Assembly (NCBI GenBank): GCA_012064415.1
Contig: SSNU01003037.1
Span: forward strand, 1-43,116
Reading direction: 5' to 3'
DNA: 43,116 nucleotides
Origin: Gyrodactylus bullatarudis
Taxonomy: Eukaryota > Platyhelminthes > Monogenea > Gyrodactylidea > Gyrodactylidae
Part shown: positions 33,056 through 43,030 of the stretch, piece after piece
Position numbering within the stretch: position 1 is the stretch's first letter
Layout of the letters: each line of letters begins with the position of its first letter
Notes under the pieces: model-generated
Told to the model about the DNA's origin: nothing
The model's database searches: none
Seen by the model: only the letters and a program-made list of their open reading frames with translations
Made by a program: the position numbers and the translations under genes

Positions 33056-35312
33056 TCATCTATGAGATTTGTTTTGTTTATGAGCATTGCCATTACCGGG
33101 TATTATTAAATGATAATTTTGTGGTTGACCTCCGTGTTGTTGCATGTATGGAACCTGTTTGTCAAAGGAAGAAGCGTTTCCATTCTTGTAATCATTGGCC
33201 CCTCCATTGGAATTGCCAAAATTTTTATGATGCATTTCTTGCATTTGATGTTGATGAGCAGCTACAGCATGAGCTGTGACGATTTGTTGGTTTTGGCTAG
33301 CGGTCTGAATCGAATGGTGAGGATGATGGGGATGATACTGGGAGTTTTGATTAAAGACAGACTGCTGATTTGATGATTGATGTTTGGAGGGGACAGAGGC
33401 TCCAAAATTACCAATATCATTACCTTGATTTGTTTGTGCTGATGAACTATTTCCATGATGAGGAGGCCCGCCGTGTTGTTGGAACAAGTGGTTATTAGCA
33501 ACAGGCTGGGTCATAAACATCATTCCAGAGAGGGGATAATATGAGGCGGGAGAAGTTTCAACCAAATGCCCATGAATGTTGTGATGAGATTGTCCCTGAG
33601 CTGATTGATGCTGTTGAGCAGCAGCTGGATGGACAACAGTCACAATATGGGAATTATCAGCTTTAGTTGAAGATATTTTCATATCATTCATATCATAAGG
33701 ACCATTGGACATGCCTCGTGAGGAATTATTGCTCATGTTGTTACTGTGATAGCTGGATTGATTTTGTCCTTGACCCTGATCATAGTAATAGATATTGTTC
33801 TGTTGACTCTTAGAGTTGGATGCGAAGACTTGTTCATTATTTATCACATGAACTGGATTCTGATGAGCTGATCCTAGAAAGGGAATAATTTTTTTCAGTA
33901 TTATCGTATAAGAGCTTAAGAACCCGTGGTGTAAAATGACTTACTGTTACTATTACTGAGTTGATGGATAACTTGTGAGTTGAGTAGTTGGTGATTGTTT
34001 AGTGCTCCGTTATGATCATTGATCATGTTGGCATGGGAAATACCAGGAGGCAAGTTCAAGTTATTCGTGTTAACCTGGTACTTGTTATATTGATTCTGAG
34101 GTTTAGTATTAATTTGTTGATTCTGATTATATGGGCCGGTTGAGTGTTGAGGATTATTTCGTCTGATTGAATTCGATTGATTAACAAGAACTTGATTTGT
34201 TGTTTGGGGCACCATTGGATTTATATTTCCAGGTGAACAAGCAGAAACAGTGGGCTGGATAACAACTGCACTATCTGTAATATTCAAGTTTGCTAATTTG
34301 TCCATATCAACAAAGTTGCTTGAATCAATATTTGTGTTGAAACTACGAAACTGATTTTGAAAATTGCCAGGATCACCAGAATTCAAGGTTTTCAACTGGT
34401 TAATTTCATTAATAGAGCTCCTGGAAAGGCCAACATTATCATTTTGAGTAGATATTCTTTGAACAGAAGAGATAATGTTTTGATTATTAGTTTTGATGCT
34501 CTGATAAGTGTCATTCTTTTTGGGTGGAATATTTACTTTTTGTTCTGGCTTCTGAATGTTGAGAATATCACCAAAAACAACACTGACATTTTTGGATGGA
34601 TATTGGGATAAAAGGTCAGGTGAGAAAATGACAGGTTTAGTCAAAGGAAATCTGACTGCTCTAGGTGGAGGCTTAGTCTGAGGCTTACAATCAAAAATTT
34701 CTTGATATTTTTGATCTTCAGTCTTATGACCAGAAGAGCAGTCATCTGTCAAAGTCTTGTCTTCCGATTTGGGTTCATCGCATGTTTCAAGAGCAATCTG
34801 AGAGTTAGAATTCAAGACTTCAATAGCTTCTCCATTCCATTCGTCGTAGTCAGAAGAATGCTCCCATTTGTTTGATTCTACTTTTTCATTAACAACAGGT
34901 ACATCAACAGCTTTAAACTCATTTTTGTTTTGATTAGTATTTACGCCATTGTTTTTAGACTGTGACCTTTTATTTCTCCGGTTATTATTATCTGAATTAG
35001 ATTTAAAGTTTGGTTTGACAGCTTTCTCTTTTTTAGATTTATTTTTTTCAAGCTTAACTGGTGAAGAAAGTGGCTGAGAAGTCACTGTCTTTTTAGCTTT
35101 ACCCTTGTCATTAACTTGCCAGTCATCAAACTTGGTAGATTCTTCGATAATTAGATCAACTGCGCGTTCAACATCATCATCACAATCGTACAGAGCATTG
35201 TAAGCCTTTTCTTCAGAACATTTTGTGAATTCGATAACCTATATAGAAAAATGAAATTTACTTGCTGAACAAGTTGTCGAATCTCAATATCATCAATTGT
35301 TTTGACAGTCAT
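33056..35312 (-). CDS. Lingerer/UBAP2-like UBA-domain protein
   Basis: A cytoplasmic RNA-granule type protein with an N-terminal UBA domain and a long disordered body. Three exons: 35312-35262, 35238-33945 and 33873-33056, with introns of 23 and 71 nt; 720 aa. The 23-nt intron lies inside the UBA domain. The joined UBA reads IRQLVQQ then VIEFTKCSEEKAYNALYDCD and DDVERAVDLIIEES, then DDWQVND, the layout of Lingerer and UBAP2/UBAP2L. A basic Lys/Asn segment follows, then FGDI and PPRAVRFPLTKPVIF patches, then Asn/Gln/Ser/His-rich sequence to the end, with MMFMTQPVA. The start at 35312 is chosen because TTCTTTTAG ends 13 nt upstream; an earlier in-frame ATG at 35384 would add 24 residues. Large opposite-strand open frames here are composition artefacts. 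Family assignment rests mainly on the UBA and composition. Confidence 0.78.
35239..35261 (-). other. 23-nt spliceosomal intron
   Basis: On the minus strand this runs from GTAAAT to CTATATAG. Removing it joins RQLVQQ to VIEFTKC in a conserved UBA helix and keeps the frame. Without removal, a stop is met in the upstream frame. It is the shortest intron inferred in the window. Confidence 0.85.
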
Positions 35313-36016
35313 ACTTAGTAATAAACTAAAAGAATTCAATGTTTTCTTTGTAAATCCCGCTTCGTTTAAAATAATTGATGTCATGAACAACAAACTTTTG
35401 TTTAAGTCAGAGCAAAATTTTAAATAAATTCACTAAAAATATTAATTTAACAATGTTAAATTGGCTAATTTGGTCTTAATGGATGGCTAATGATATTTTT
35501 CAGTTAACCTGATGAAGGATATAATATTGCATGATCACTGATCATTGATTAGTTATAAAATCATCTTTGGGTTAGTTTCATGATATAATTTATTGCCTTG
35601 AAAACTAAAAAAGTATAAGAAAAAATAGGGTGCTTGTATTTCATTCATTATCTAAAAACACACCTGAAGAGATCGTTCATGAAAATTGAGGTTCTATAGG
35701 ATCACAAGTAAATGATAACAGCCCAATATTAAATATGGATAAAGCAGTGATCACTGATCACAAAATGTAATAACTATCAGAACTCAAAATAGGACCTAAT
35801 TCATCAAATTATATTATAGAAATATAATACAATTGGTAATAAAGTTGATAACAAATCAGAATTGTCAATTCTAGTATTCAAATTATAGTAATTTATATCT
35901 AATAAACTAAAATCACGCCAACTTTTAAAAAAGGTCATTTTTGTATAAACTATTTTCTTGAAATAATTGTGTTTATATACAAGAGGTAAATAGTACAAAT
36001 TCAACATTTATCAGAA
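35313..36016. other. Divergent intergenic region, UBAP2-like / PGAP4-like
   Basis: About 700 bp between divergently oriented genes. Palindromic TGATCACTGATCA motifs occur near 35530 and 35745. Both promoters are expected here. No gene recognised. Confidence 0.45.
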
Positions 36017-37150
36017 ATGAAATATTTTCATGGACAGTTTTACCGAAATTATATTTTCCTTATTACAATAATAATATTGTTCATATATATACAGAAGATT
36101 CTTTTTATAGATTCTAATCTCAACAAGAACTATAAAGAGAAGCTGGTTCGAGACAAGGATGAATTTCGAATAGGATATTTCAATACTTTGAAATATGAAT
36201 ATTTAAATAGTGACAAGAAAGATCAACTTTTGTCATCAGAATTCAATTCATCTAAAGAAAATTCCCCTAAAATAAGCTTTCAGATATTAATTCTAACTCA
36301 CGATAGATCAAAGAACAAGATTGATGACTATAACCCTCAATATCTTTTTCAAACATATTTCAAGGTTGTTGAGGAAATTTTCAATCACTACTCTAGCAAT
36401 CCTTCTTATCCAAAAGACATATCAATAAAGATTTGTGCTCCAGATTCAAAAACTGTCCAAAAGATTATTTCATCGTTTCCCGAATCCAAAATTATAAAAA
36501 TTATAGACTGGGAGAATGTAGATTCAGCAAAAGTTGAATGCCTTACAAATACTCCTATTCCAAAAGGAACCAAAGTATTGCTATTCGAAGATGACATGTT
36601 AATAAATTCAGAAAGTCTCGGAAAAATCTTTCGATTAGAATCTAGATTTCAAAGCCCAGTATTCATAGATCTCTATGGTAGCTTCAATAGCTCGTATTCA
36701 TTTTACAGAGACAGCTCAAAGATAATTTTGGTGCTTTTAATTTCGGCCTTCACGACAGCTTTAATATTTTATCTTTTCTTTTTCAAGACACTACTCAACA
36801 AAAGAGATAAGAGAACAATTTCTGCATGTTTAATTCTACTCTATGTTCCAGTGACAATCTTTTTCTTTATTTCAATAAAGAAAAACTCTCTCAATTTTGT
36901 CGAAAAACTATCAATTTCTCCAGTAACCGAAGGAGAGGATTTTTCCACATCAGCATTTTTCCTTTCTGAATTGGAATATCTATCAAGTCAAATATCTCAG
37001 GCCACTACAAAATACTCCAATCTCATATCCATATTTTCCTCAATTCCAAAACTCCAGAGATATTCAACAAACAAAAAATTATTTTCTCATATCGGTCTTT
37101 ATTCTTCTGTGAAAGGTTCCACAGTAGACACTGGCTACATCGATTCTTAG
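36017..37150 (+). CDS. PGAP4-like (TMEM246-type) GPI-GalNAc transferase
   Basis: PGAP4 is a Golgi transferase that adds GalNAc to the first mannose of GPI anchors; its GT-A domain is split by a transmembrane hairpin. The single-exon gene gives 377 aa (human PGAP4 403). An N-terminal signal anchor spans ~11-31. ISFQILILTHDR opens the catalytic domain. The metal-binding acidic motif is in LLFEDDMLI (EDD ~191-193). Two membrane segments follow at ~236-257 and ~268-287 with a short Lys/Arg loop. The domain resumes with GEDFSTSAFFLSELEYLSSQ and ends with LFSHIGLYSSVKG (~355-367), matching the conserved C-terminal HIG-YSS motif. The order anchor, EDD, hairpin and HIGxYSS is specific to this family. 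Sequence identity looks low, so the acceptor sugar is inferred. Confidence 0.72.
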   Translation: MKYFHGQFYRNYIFLITIIILFIYIQKILFIDSNLNKNYKEKLVRDKDEFRIGYFNTLKYEYLNSDKKDQLLSSEFNSSKENSPKISFQILILTHDRSKNKIDDYNPQYLFQTYFKVVEEIFNHYSSNPSYPKDISIKICAPDSKTVQKIISSFPESKIIKIIDWENVDSAKVECLTNTPIPKGTKVLLFEDDMLINSESLGKIFRLESRFQSPVFIDLYGSFNSSYSFYRDSSKIILVLLISAFTTALIFYLFFFKTLLNKRDKRTISACLILLYVPVTIFFFISIKKNSLNFVEKLSISPVTEGEDFSTSAFFLSELEYLSSQISQATTKYSNLISIFSSIPKLQRYSTNKKLFSHIGLYSSVKGSTVDTGYIDS

Positions 37151-37402
37151 TATATCAGGAATAAATTTATTTTACTAACTTTTGATGTACTGAAGTAATG
37201 ATGCTTTTATTATACCCATAACTATATAGTTATAGGTTGTAGAAAATCAATATGAAAAGAGTTGAGAAGAATTATTGAATAAAAAATTGAAAAAATGATA
37301 CAATTATAAGCAGAACTGTGTGTATAACTAACGTACTGTTAGTAGAAATCAACCAATGAAAAACTAGCAAGAATGTAAAAAATACTACGACTGAATTATC
37401 TC

Positions 37403-38410
37403 ATGAGTATTCTAGGGATGAGCTTAGTACGAGTGATAATCATAATCTTAAACATATTTCAATTAAATTCACAAAATTCAATCAGTTCAGACGAATCTCT
37501 CAAAAAGGCAAAAACTTCAATTGAATTACTGAGAAAAAACTTTGAAAGAATTCAAACCTTACATTTGAGCAATGATTACAGTTCTCAGGACGCTGTGTTC
37601 CCCTCCCTAGATATTCTTGTTATTAGTGATATAAAAACGACGAAAATTCAGGATCCAGACCTTACAAACTTTATGATGAACACATTCCTTTCATATGTTA
37701 CCTCAGTAGACGAATCAAGGGCTGGTAATCATTTTAAAAGCACCGAATTTTTCATCTGCTACGATAACACGTATGCATTCGAAGAAAAAATTAAAGGCTA
37801 TGAGGAATTGCAGTTGAAAACTTTTTTCATATTGCCAATTTATGATGATTTTGAAAATAAAGCAAGGTTGTGTCTATTGAAATACTTCAATCATAACAAT
37901 GTAAAATTGGAGCCAGTCAAGTATTTACTTTTGGTCAAGGAAGATGTTGTATTGCCTGGCGATATTTTCAGTCAACTATCCTTACTTCTAAGCAGATACA
38001 AGAAGACGAATGAACAGCTGTTGAAAAGTGACAATTTCCACTTGGAGATTCTCTCTCACAACGCGAGCATCAAATGGAAAAAGATTTCATTCAGACTTGG
38101 CGAAGGTCTCCTGTTTGTTCTAATCTGCTTTTCCATTTACAAAGGGAAAGGCATCAAGAAGAAATGGATACTCTTCTATCTACTCATATTGCTAGTGATT
38201 ATATTCCTAGATTGGATTATTAATTCAGAACCCTTTTCAGCTGAAATATCCCTATTTGGCTGGGAGTCAGTTAAAATGATAGCAGAGAATAGTAACAATG
38301 TTAATGTATTAAGGAGTTTGGACCGAAACACATTTGTCACTGAATACTATCAGTTAGTTGATGAATCTTTGGAAGATGATCCTCAATTTATTGTAAAGAA
38401 TAGAAAATAG
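37403..38410 (+). CDS. Divergent PGAP4-like paralogue, acidic motif altered
   Basis: The single-exon frame gives 335 aa, 252 bp after the previous gene on the same strand. It has the same plan: an N-terminal hydrophobic segment (~8-20), a folded domain, YLLLVKEDVVLPGDIFSQL (~174-192), then two membrane segments (~234-247 and ~255-272) around a KGKGIKKK loop. FGWESVKMIA may correspond to the post-hairpin part of PGAP4. The EDD of the neighbour reads KED here, and the HIGxYSS terminus is missing; the protein ends in a polar tail. It is probably a tandem duplicate that has drifted, perhaps without transferase activity. The paralogy call rests on the shared order of segments, not on strong identity. 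The first ATG is used. Confidence 0.55.
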   Translation: MSILGMSLVRVIIIILNIFQLNSQNSISSDESLKKAKTSIELLRKNFERIQTLHLSNDYSSQDAVFPSLDILVISDIKTTKIQDPDLTNFMMNTFLSYVTSVDESRAGNHFKSTEFFICYDNTYAFEEKIKGYEELQLKTFFILPIYDDFENKARLCLLKYFNHNNVKLEPVKYLLLVKEDVVLPGDIFSQLSLLLSRYKKTNEQLLKSDNFHLEILSHNASIKWKKISFRLGEGLLFVLICFSIYKGKGIKKKWILFYLLILLVIIFLDWIINSEPFSAEISLFGWESVKMIAENSNNVNVLRSLDRNTFVTEYYQLVDESLEDDPQFIVKNRK

Positions 38411-38725
38411 TTTATTTTAAAAAGAGTGTTTGCCTTTCAAATGCGGGTACTCGATTATTATTTCATTGTAGTTAAAAGGAAGAAAAATAAACCTCTTACC
38501 TACCCGGCTGTCAACACAGAAGAAAAACGAAACATTTTAAAAGACACGTTTTGTTTTTCATATTTTTTCATGAGAGTAATAATCTTTGATGCTAATCCTT
38601 TATTTAAACATGCAGCAATTTGTGGATATAGAAATTAACATGTTGTCAATGATGAGAAAATTCTGAAATTCTCTCAAGGTAACACAAGTTTGTATAAGAG
38701 GCAAAGCATTTTACAATTGGCTGAA
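38411..38725. other. Spacer before the ankyrin gene
   Basis: About 315 bp. A 70-codon frame at 38426-38638 lacks any motif. CTCTCAAGGTAACAC at about 38674 could be a splice site, so a 5' exon of the ankyrin gene here is possible but not shown. Confidence 0.4.
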
Positions 38726-39793
38726 ATGTTTTATTCTCTTTCTTGGCGTAGACAATCTTGGTTTGGAGTTTATAATTTAAAAGTAATGTCTTCAACAAAG
38801 ACGCCTTATCAGAAACTCCGCCGAAAGATTAAAACGACCGGAATTTGGGTACCAAATAAGGGTCTTTTTATGAGACACGGACAAAAGAAAATCAGTCAAA
38901 CAGCCGATTCGAATGCAAAACAATTAAGAAGCTTAATCATTTCCTATAGGAGAGATGATAAGATAATTCAGAATGAAATAGGAATGTTGATTGAAAAATG
39001 TGAAAAATTCCATGAAAATCCTGATGAAAATAAATACTCAAATTCTCTTCTTCACTTGGCTGCTCAATTTAATTTAGAAGAGGAATTATTTAGAAATTTA
39101 GCAAAGAAAATATCTATCCAGTCAGACGAGAAGATAAATCCAATCTTACTACTCAATCGCCACAATTATACCCCATTAGCATCTGCAGCATCAGCCAATT
39201 CTGTGGAAATAATTAGCACTTTAATAAAGCTAGAAAAGGAAGCCACTGCCAAAACCAAACAATCGTCAGCTAGGAATGAGTATAAGAGAAAGAATCAAGA
39301 GAGTCTCAAGGGAGAAGTAGATATGAGAATAGTTGCTCCCTTGATAGCAGCTTTAAGGTCTGGCTCTCTCGAAAGTGCTGAGCTTATTGTCCGAGAGGGG
39401 TTTTACTTTCGCAAAGAGGTTGATGAATTTGGCAGGAATCCAATCCATTGGGCTAGTGCCTTAGGGTTTGATAGAATTCTAGAAGAACTTCTCAACAATA
39501 AATTGGCGCATAAATTTATGAATGAGCAAGATGACAATGGCTTCACGCCAATTCTACTAGCCTTGAGGGAAAATCAGTTAAGGTGCGTTAAAATCCTTCT
39601 TCAATATGGTTCAAAAATCAATTACGAACTATCGAACAGTGACTATGATACAATCAAGATTGAAAAGATCAAAGGAAATTTATCTCTTGTAAAATTCTGT
39701 GAAGATGCATCAAAAAATTTGGAACCAATTCATTCAGAGATAACCAGTCAAATATCAGATATCACAACAGAGAATTCTAATGAAGAAATTTGA
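38726..39793 (+). CDS. Ankyrin-repeat protein
   Basis: The product is unidentified; its ankyrin repeats are clear. From the ATG at 38726 it has 355 aa; an in-frame ATG at 38786 (MSSTKTPYQKLRRKIK) may be the true start, because the frame becomes typical of a soluble protein there. Repeats read NSLLHLAAQFNLEEEL, YTPLASAASANSVEIISTLI, APLIAALRSGSLESAELIV, GRNPIHWASALGFDRILEEL and GFTPILLALRENQLRCVKIL. A Lys/Arg-rich linker sits between the second and third. The tail is acidic and Ser/Thr-rich. No other domain is seen, so a scaffolding role is only a guess. The stop is 95 bp before the ADA start on the same strand. Confidence 0.8.
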   Translation: MFYSLSWRRQSWFGVYNLKVMSSTKTPYQKLRRKIKTTGIWVPNKGLFMRHGQKKISQTADSNAKQLRSLIISYRRDDKIIQNEIGMLIEKCEKFHENPDENKYSNSLLHLAAQFNLEEELFRNLAKKISIQSDEKINPILLLNRHNYTPLASAASANSVEIISTLIKLEKEATAKTKQSSARNEYKRKNQESLKGEVDMRIVAPLIAALRSGSLESAELIVREGFYFRKEVDEFGRNPIHWASALGFDRILEELLNNKLAHKFMNEQDDNGFTPILLALRENQLRCVKILLQYGSKINYELSNSDYDTIKIEKIKGNLSLVKFCEDASKNLEPIHSEITSQISDITTENSNEEI

Positions 39794-39870
39794 AATTTAA
39801 TAATATAATTGAACTTTTTAACAAATATTTTCAGTTTGTTTTAGTTGAGTCTGTGCGTAAGATTCAAAAT

Positions 39871-39882
39871 AGTTATTTCTAG
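39871..39882 (+). promoter_or_regulatory. Splice-acceptor-like site just upstream of ADA ATG
   Basis: AGTTATTTCTAG ends 6 nt before the start codon and 89 nt after the preceding stop. It may be a trans-splice acceptor in a two-gene unit, or a 5' UTR intron end. Confidence 0.45.
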
Positions 39883-39888
39883 TAGTCA

Positions 39889-40930
39889 ATGGCAGGTTCC
39901 AAATCGAATATTGAACTGCATTTACATCTTGACGGTGCTGCAAACAATAAGCTAGCTTATGAAGTTGCCAAGATGAAATCTCTACTGCCTAGTACTAAAT
40001 CTCAAAGTGAGTTTGATGCACTCATGAGGCCAAAGGAAAAATCCCTAACATCGTTTCTGGAGCCCTTCAATATATTAAGAAATATTTTTGCTGGTGATAA
40101 AGTAAAATAATTTTCTATAACATCGTACTAAGGAAAATATTGCAAAGCTGTGTGAAAATTTCGTCGACGATTGTTATATAAAAAGTGGTTTATATTATTT
40201 TGAGGCCCGGTATTATCCAATGACCTGGTCTAATGAAAAACTCTCAAGTGAGGAATCTGTCAAAATAATATTGGACGCATTGAATAGAAGATGCGAGCAC
40301 TATGGAATTAAATGTCGATCAATATTATGTATGATTCGATCTATTCCTGAAACTGCTAAAGAGGTTATGGAATTAGCAGAAAAATACCAGTGTCATGGTG
40401 TAGGTGGTATCGATGTTGCAGGAGATGATAGCGTAATCAAGAGTGATCTTGACACCGAGATAGAAAAGGCCTATAAAAGGGCTACAGATCTCGGTTTAGG
40501 AAAGACAATACATGCAGGAGAGAACGGAGATGTCAAGTCAATATATGAGGCAATCGATAAATTTAAGGTAAGCCGAATTGGCCATGGGTATAAAATAATA
40601 ACATCTGAAGAAGCAATCAGTTATGCTCGATCTAATGGGATTCATTTTGAAGCCTGTCCCACATCTAGCTATGAAACAGGAAGTGTTATTGAAAATTATG
40701 ATCACCCAGTAAAAATATATGCTGAAAAGAATCTAGATTTCTCCATCAGTACAGACGATCCCTTGATAGTTAACAAATGGCTTTTAGATGAGCTTGAATT
40801 CTGTGAGAAAAAACTAGGTCTAACAAAAAGTGTCCTTATGAGGACAAAAATCAGTGCAGCAAAAGCCTCATTTCTACCCTTGAACGAGAAGAAAGACTTG
40901 ATCGAATATTTTATGAAAGCTTCCAAATAA
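39889..40930 (+). CDS. ADA: Adenosine deaminase (ADA1 type)
   Basis: The enzyme deaminates adenosine and deoxyadenosine to inosine forms in purine salvage. Exons are 39889-40101 and 40133-40930 with a 31-nt intron; 336 aa (human 363). All catalytic motifs are present. The zinc pair is in ELHLHLDGA near residue 12, the zinc-binding His and catalytic Glu are in HAGE, and the catalytic His is in RIGHGY. The SxxTDDP motif reads SISTDDPLI, where the Asp residues bind zinc and substrate. SILCMIRSIPETAKEV, GIDVAGDDSVI and FEACPTSSYETG fit ADA1 rather than ADAL or ADA2. No signal peptide is present, so it is cytosolic. The intron falls after AGDK, before ENIAKLCENF. It is the last clear gene in the window. 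Confidence 0.96.
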
Positions 40931-41689
40931 AAGAGCTTCCAATTATGAAAATTTATTCATTTTTTGATACAATACATAAGTTTGCTCTGTTGTTTTTCTG
41001 TTCTATTTACAATTTCTTGAATCTAATCATCAACATTTTTGCATTTACTTGAGTTGAGGTTCTTGATGAGTGCGGGTTAGACACTTTGGGGAATTTGATT
41101 TAAATAAATTAGTTGCTGTTTATTCGTTATCGGATCATTTTGAAAAATCTCTATGGCATGTTCTTCATCTTTACTGCTAGTAATGTTATCGTCAGTCCTC
41201 AAATCAATTGAATTATCTTTATGACTTTGGATGCATGATGTTAAGAAGCCGCCGCAATCTTTGCAAGTGGTTTTTTCTAGAAAATGCATTCGTCAAATTC
41301 AAAAAAAACAGATATATCTAACTATAATCTTAACCATGCAAAACAGCTCGGTTAAATTAGAGAACAGTGGTCTATGAGAACTCACCGCAAGGGATTCGTT
41401 TTCATGTCAACGATATTAAAAAGCCCTTAGTCTCTTTTTCATTCAGATAAATTACTTAATAACAAGACGGGGCAAATTTTCTATTGATAAGCCAACAGCT
41501 CCCTGAAAAACTACTTTGTTCAAAAAGTTTTAGTATAAGAACCAGGCTGATCTTTCAAGTTAAAAATGGAATAAGAGTTTCTTAAATTATCCTGAGAAGC
41601 ATAGTAGTACTTATAAGGTTAAAGAGTGACAAATTTTGGTTATAGAATGTTTTTTACAAGGTTCTCTCTCACTTTAAAAAGACTTTTCT
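40931..41689. other. Spacer after ADA with one doubtful small ORF
   Basis: A 70-codon minus-strand frame (41077-41289) has CKDCGGFLTSC, a possible zinc-binding pair, and is preceded by an acceptor-like TTTTCTAG. It could be the last exon of a gene extending rightward, or chance. Nothing else was recognised. Confidence 0.35.
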
Positions 41690-42333
41690 AAAGCAAGTTG
41701 ACATGAAGAAAAGAATTTACTTCTATTATCAGAAAAAATTCAATATTTTTCAGAAAAGTCAAGAAAATATTTAGGGATTTCACATTAAATTAGGCCAATT
41801 GGTTGCTAAAGGAAAAAAATTCCGAAAAAATTCAATCTAACAAACAGGTCATTTTTCGTATTCAATGTTTTCCCTTGAAATATTTATCGATTTCGAAGAT
41901 TCAAAGCAATTCGATACTGATATTTCAGATCATCATGAGACGAAGAGTAGAATTTTGACTTAGTTGTTGAAACATCTGCAAGAAAAAAAAGCAAAACTTT
42001 TAAATTTTGAATCATTCTCCTTAGTGATTATTAAGAAATTCAAATAGTGCGATTTCCCACAATAATGACGAATTTCCCTCAACTTCTCGAGGGGAAGTCA
42101 AATTCTTTGTCTAATTTTGATCCAAGAGATCAGCGATAAACTGTTTTAAACCTTTGAAAACAATAACAATTTTGAGCTCAAATACAAAACAGTCTCAAAT
42201 TGGAGCATTTTCGAAATTCAACTAACGGCCAGAATGAATTTTTTTATAAATTTTTTTCACCATTTTTTTGTGTTCCTGACTTTGTGTAGAAAAATATTGC
42301 AATTTTAGTAAATTTCCATCTTCAACTAGCTTT
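41690..42333. repeat. Inverted-repeat element, family 2, copy 2
   Basis: Ends resemble 27724-28187: the left has AAGTTGACATGAAGAAAAGA and the right CATCTTCAACTAGCTTT. Inner motifs such as AATTCTTTGTCTAATT also recur (AAATTCTTTGTCTAAT at about 42101). It is longer and more diverged than copy 1. Limits are approximate. Confidence 0.6.
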
Positions 42334-43030
42334 GAATACCTATGGATCATTGTCTAACTTTAAAGAATTACAAAATTATAATGTAAATTAATTCATGTAT
42401 TGTTAAATGGATCAAACATTAAATCTATTTAAATCTGAAAATTTCAAAAATCCAGAGTATCGAAAATTTGCAAAATGCAAAATCAAGAACTCTTAAGACA
42501 ATTAGCTTAAACAACTGAGGAATTCTCGATCTATAAAGAAATCTTTCTTAGAATTTTACAAAATAATACGAACATACTCAAAATCCAAAAATTCCTTCAT
42601 TTCCAACATTGTATTAACTAGGTTTCTAACTTTCACACAACTTTCTTTTTTTCGGTCATAAATTTTTTAATAAAATTTTCATTCAAAATGACCATATTTC
42701 ATGTGGCCAAAGAGTCTTAAAATTACAATTAGTTGATATAGATTATAGGGTGTAATGGAAATCGAGATTTTCCTTTCAGAAAATAATATAATAATTGCCA
42801 ACTTCTCAATTGTAATCATATGAACGGAATGGGGAAATTCAACTTTTTTTAAATCAACTGCATTTCACATAATTTTCGGCAAAATTCAGATTTATATTCA
42901 TATGATGATATTTATTATAGAATAAATATAATCAGAGTATGAACGATTACTACAGTTGCATTGATATTGAAGTAATAATAAAAGATTTAACACGGCGTGT
43001 CACTTTTTTTTCGATCTGGAGGTATCAAAA
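42334..43030. other. AT-rich sequence, nothing assignable
   Basis: No ORF above background, no recognised repeat. Confidence 0.4.

Noticed and set aside
33004..33373. Plus-strand frames opposite the UBAP2-like gene
   Set aside because: They are shadows of Gln/His/Asn-rich codons on the coding strand.
38426..38638. 70-codon plus frame after the second PGAP4-like gene
   Set aside because: No motif, no conserved context.
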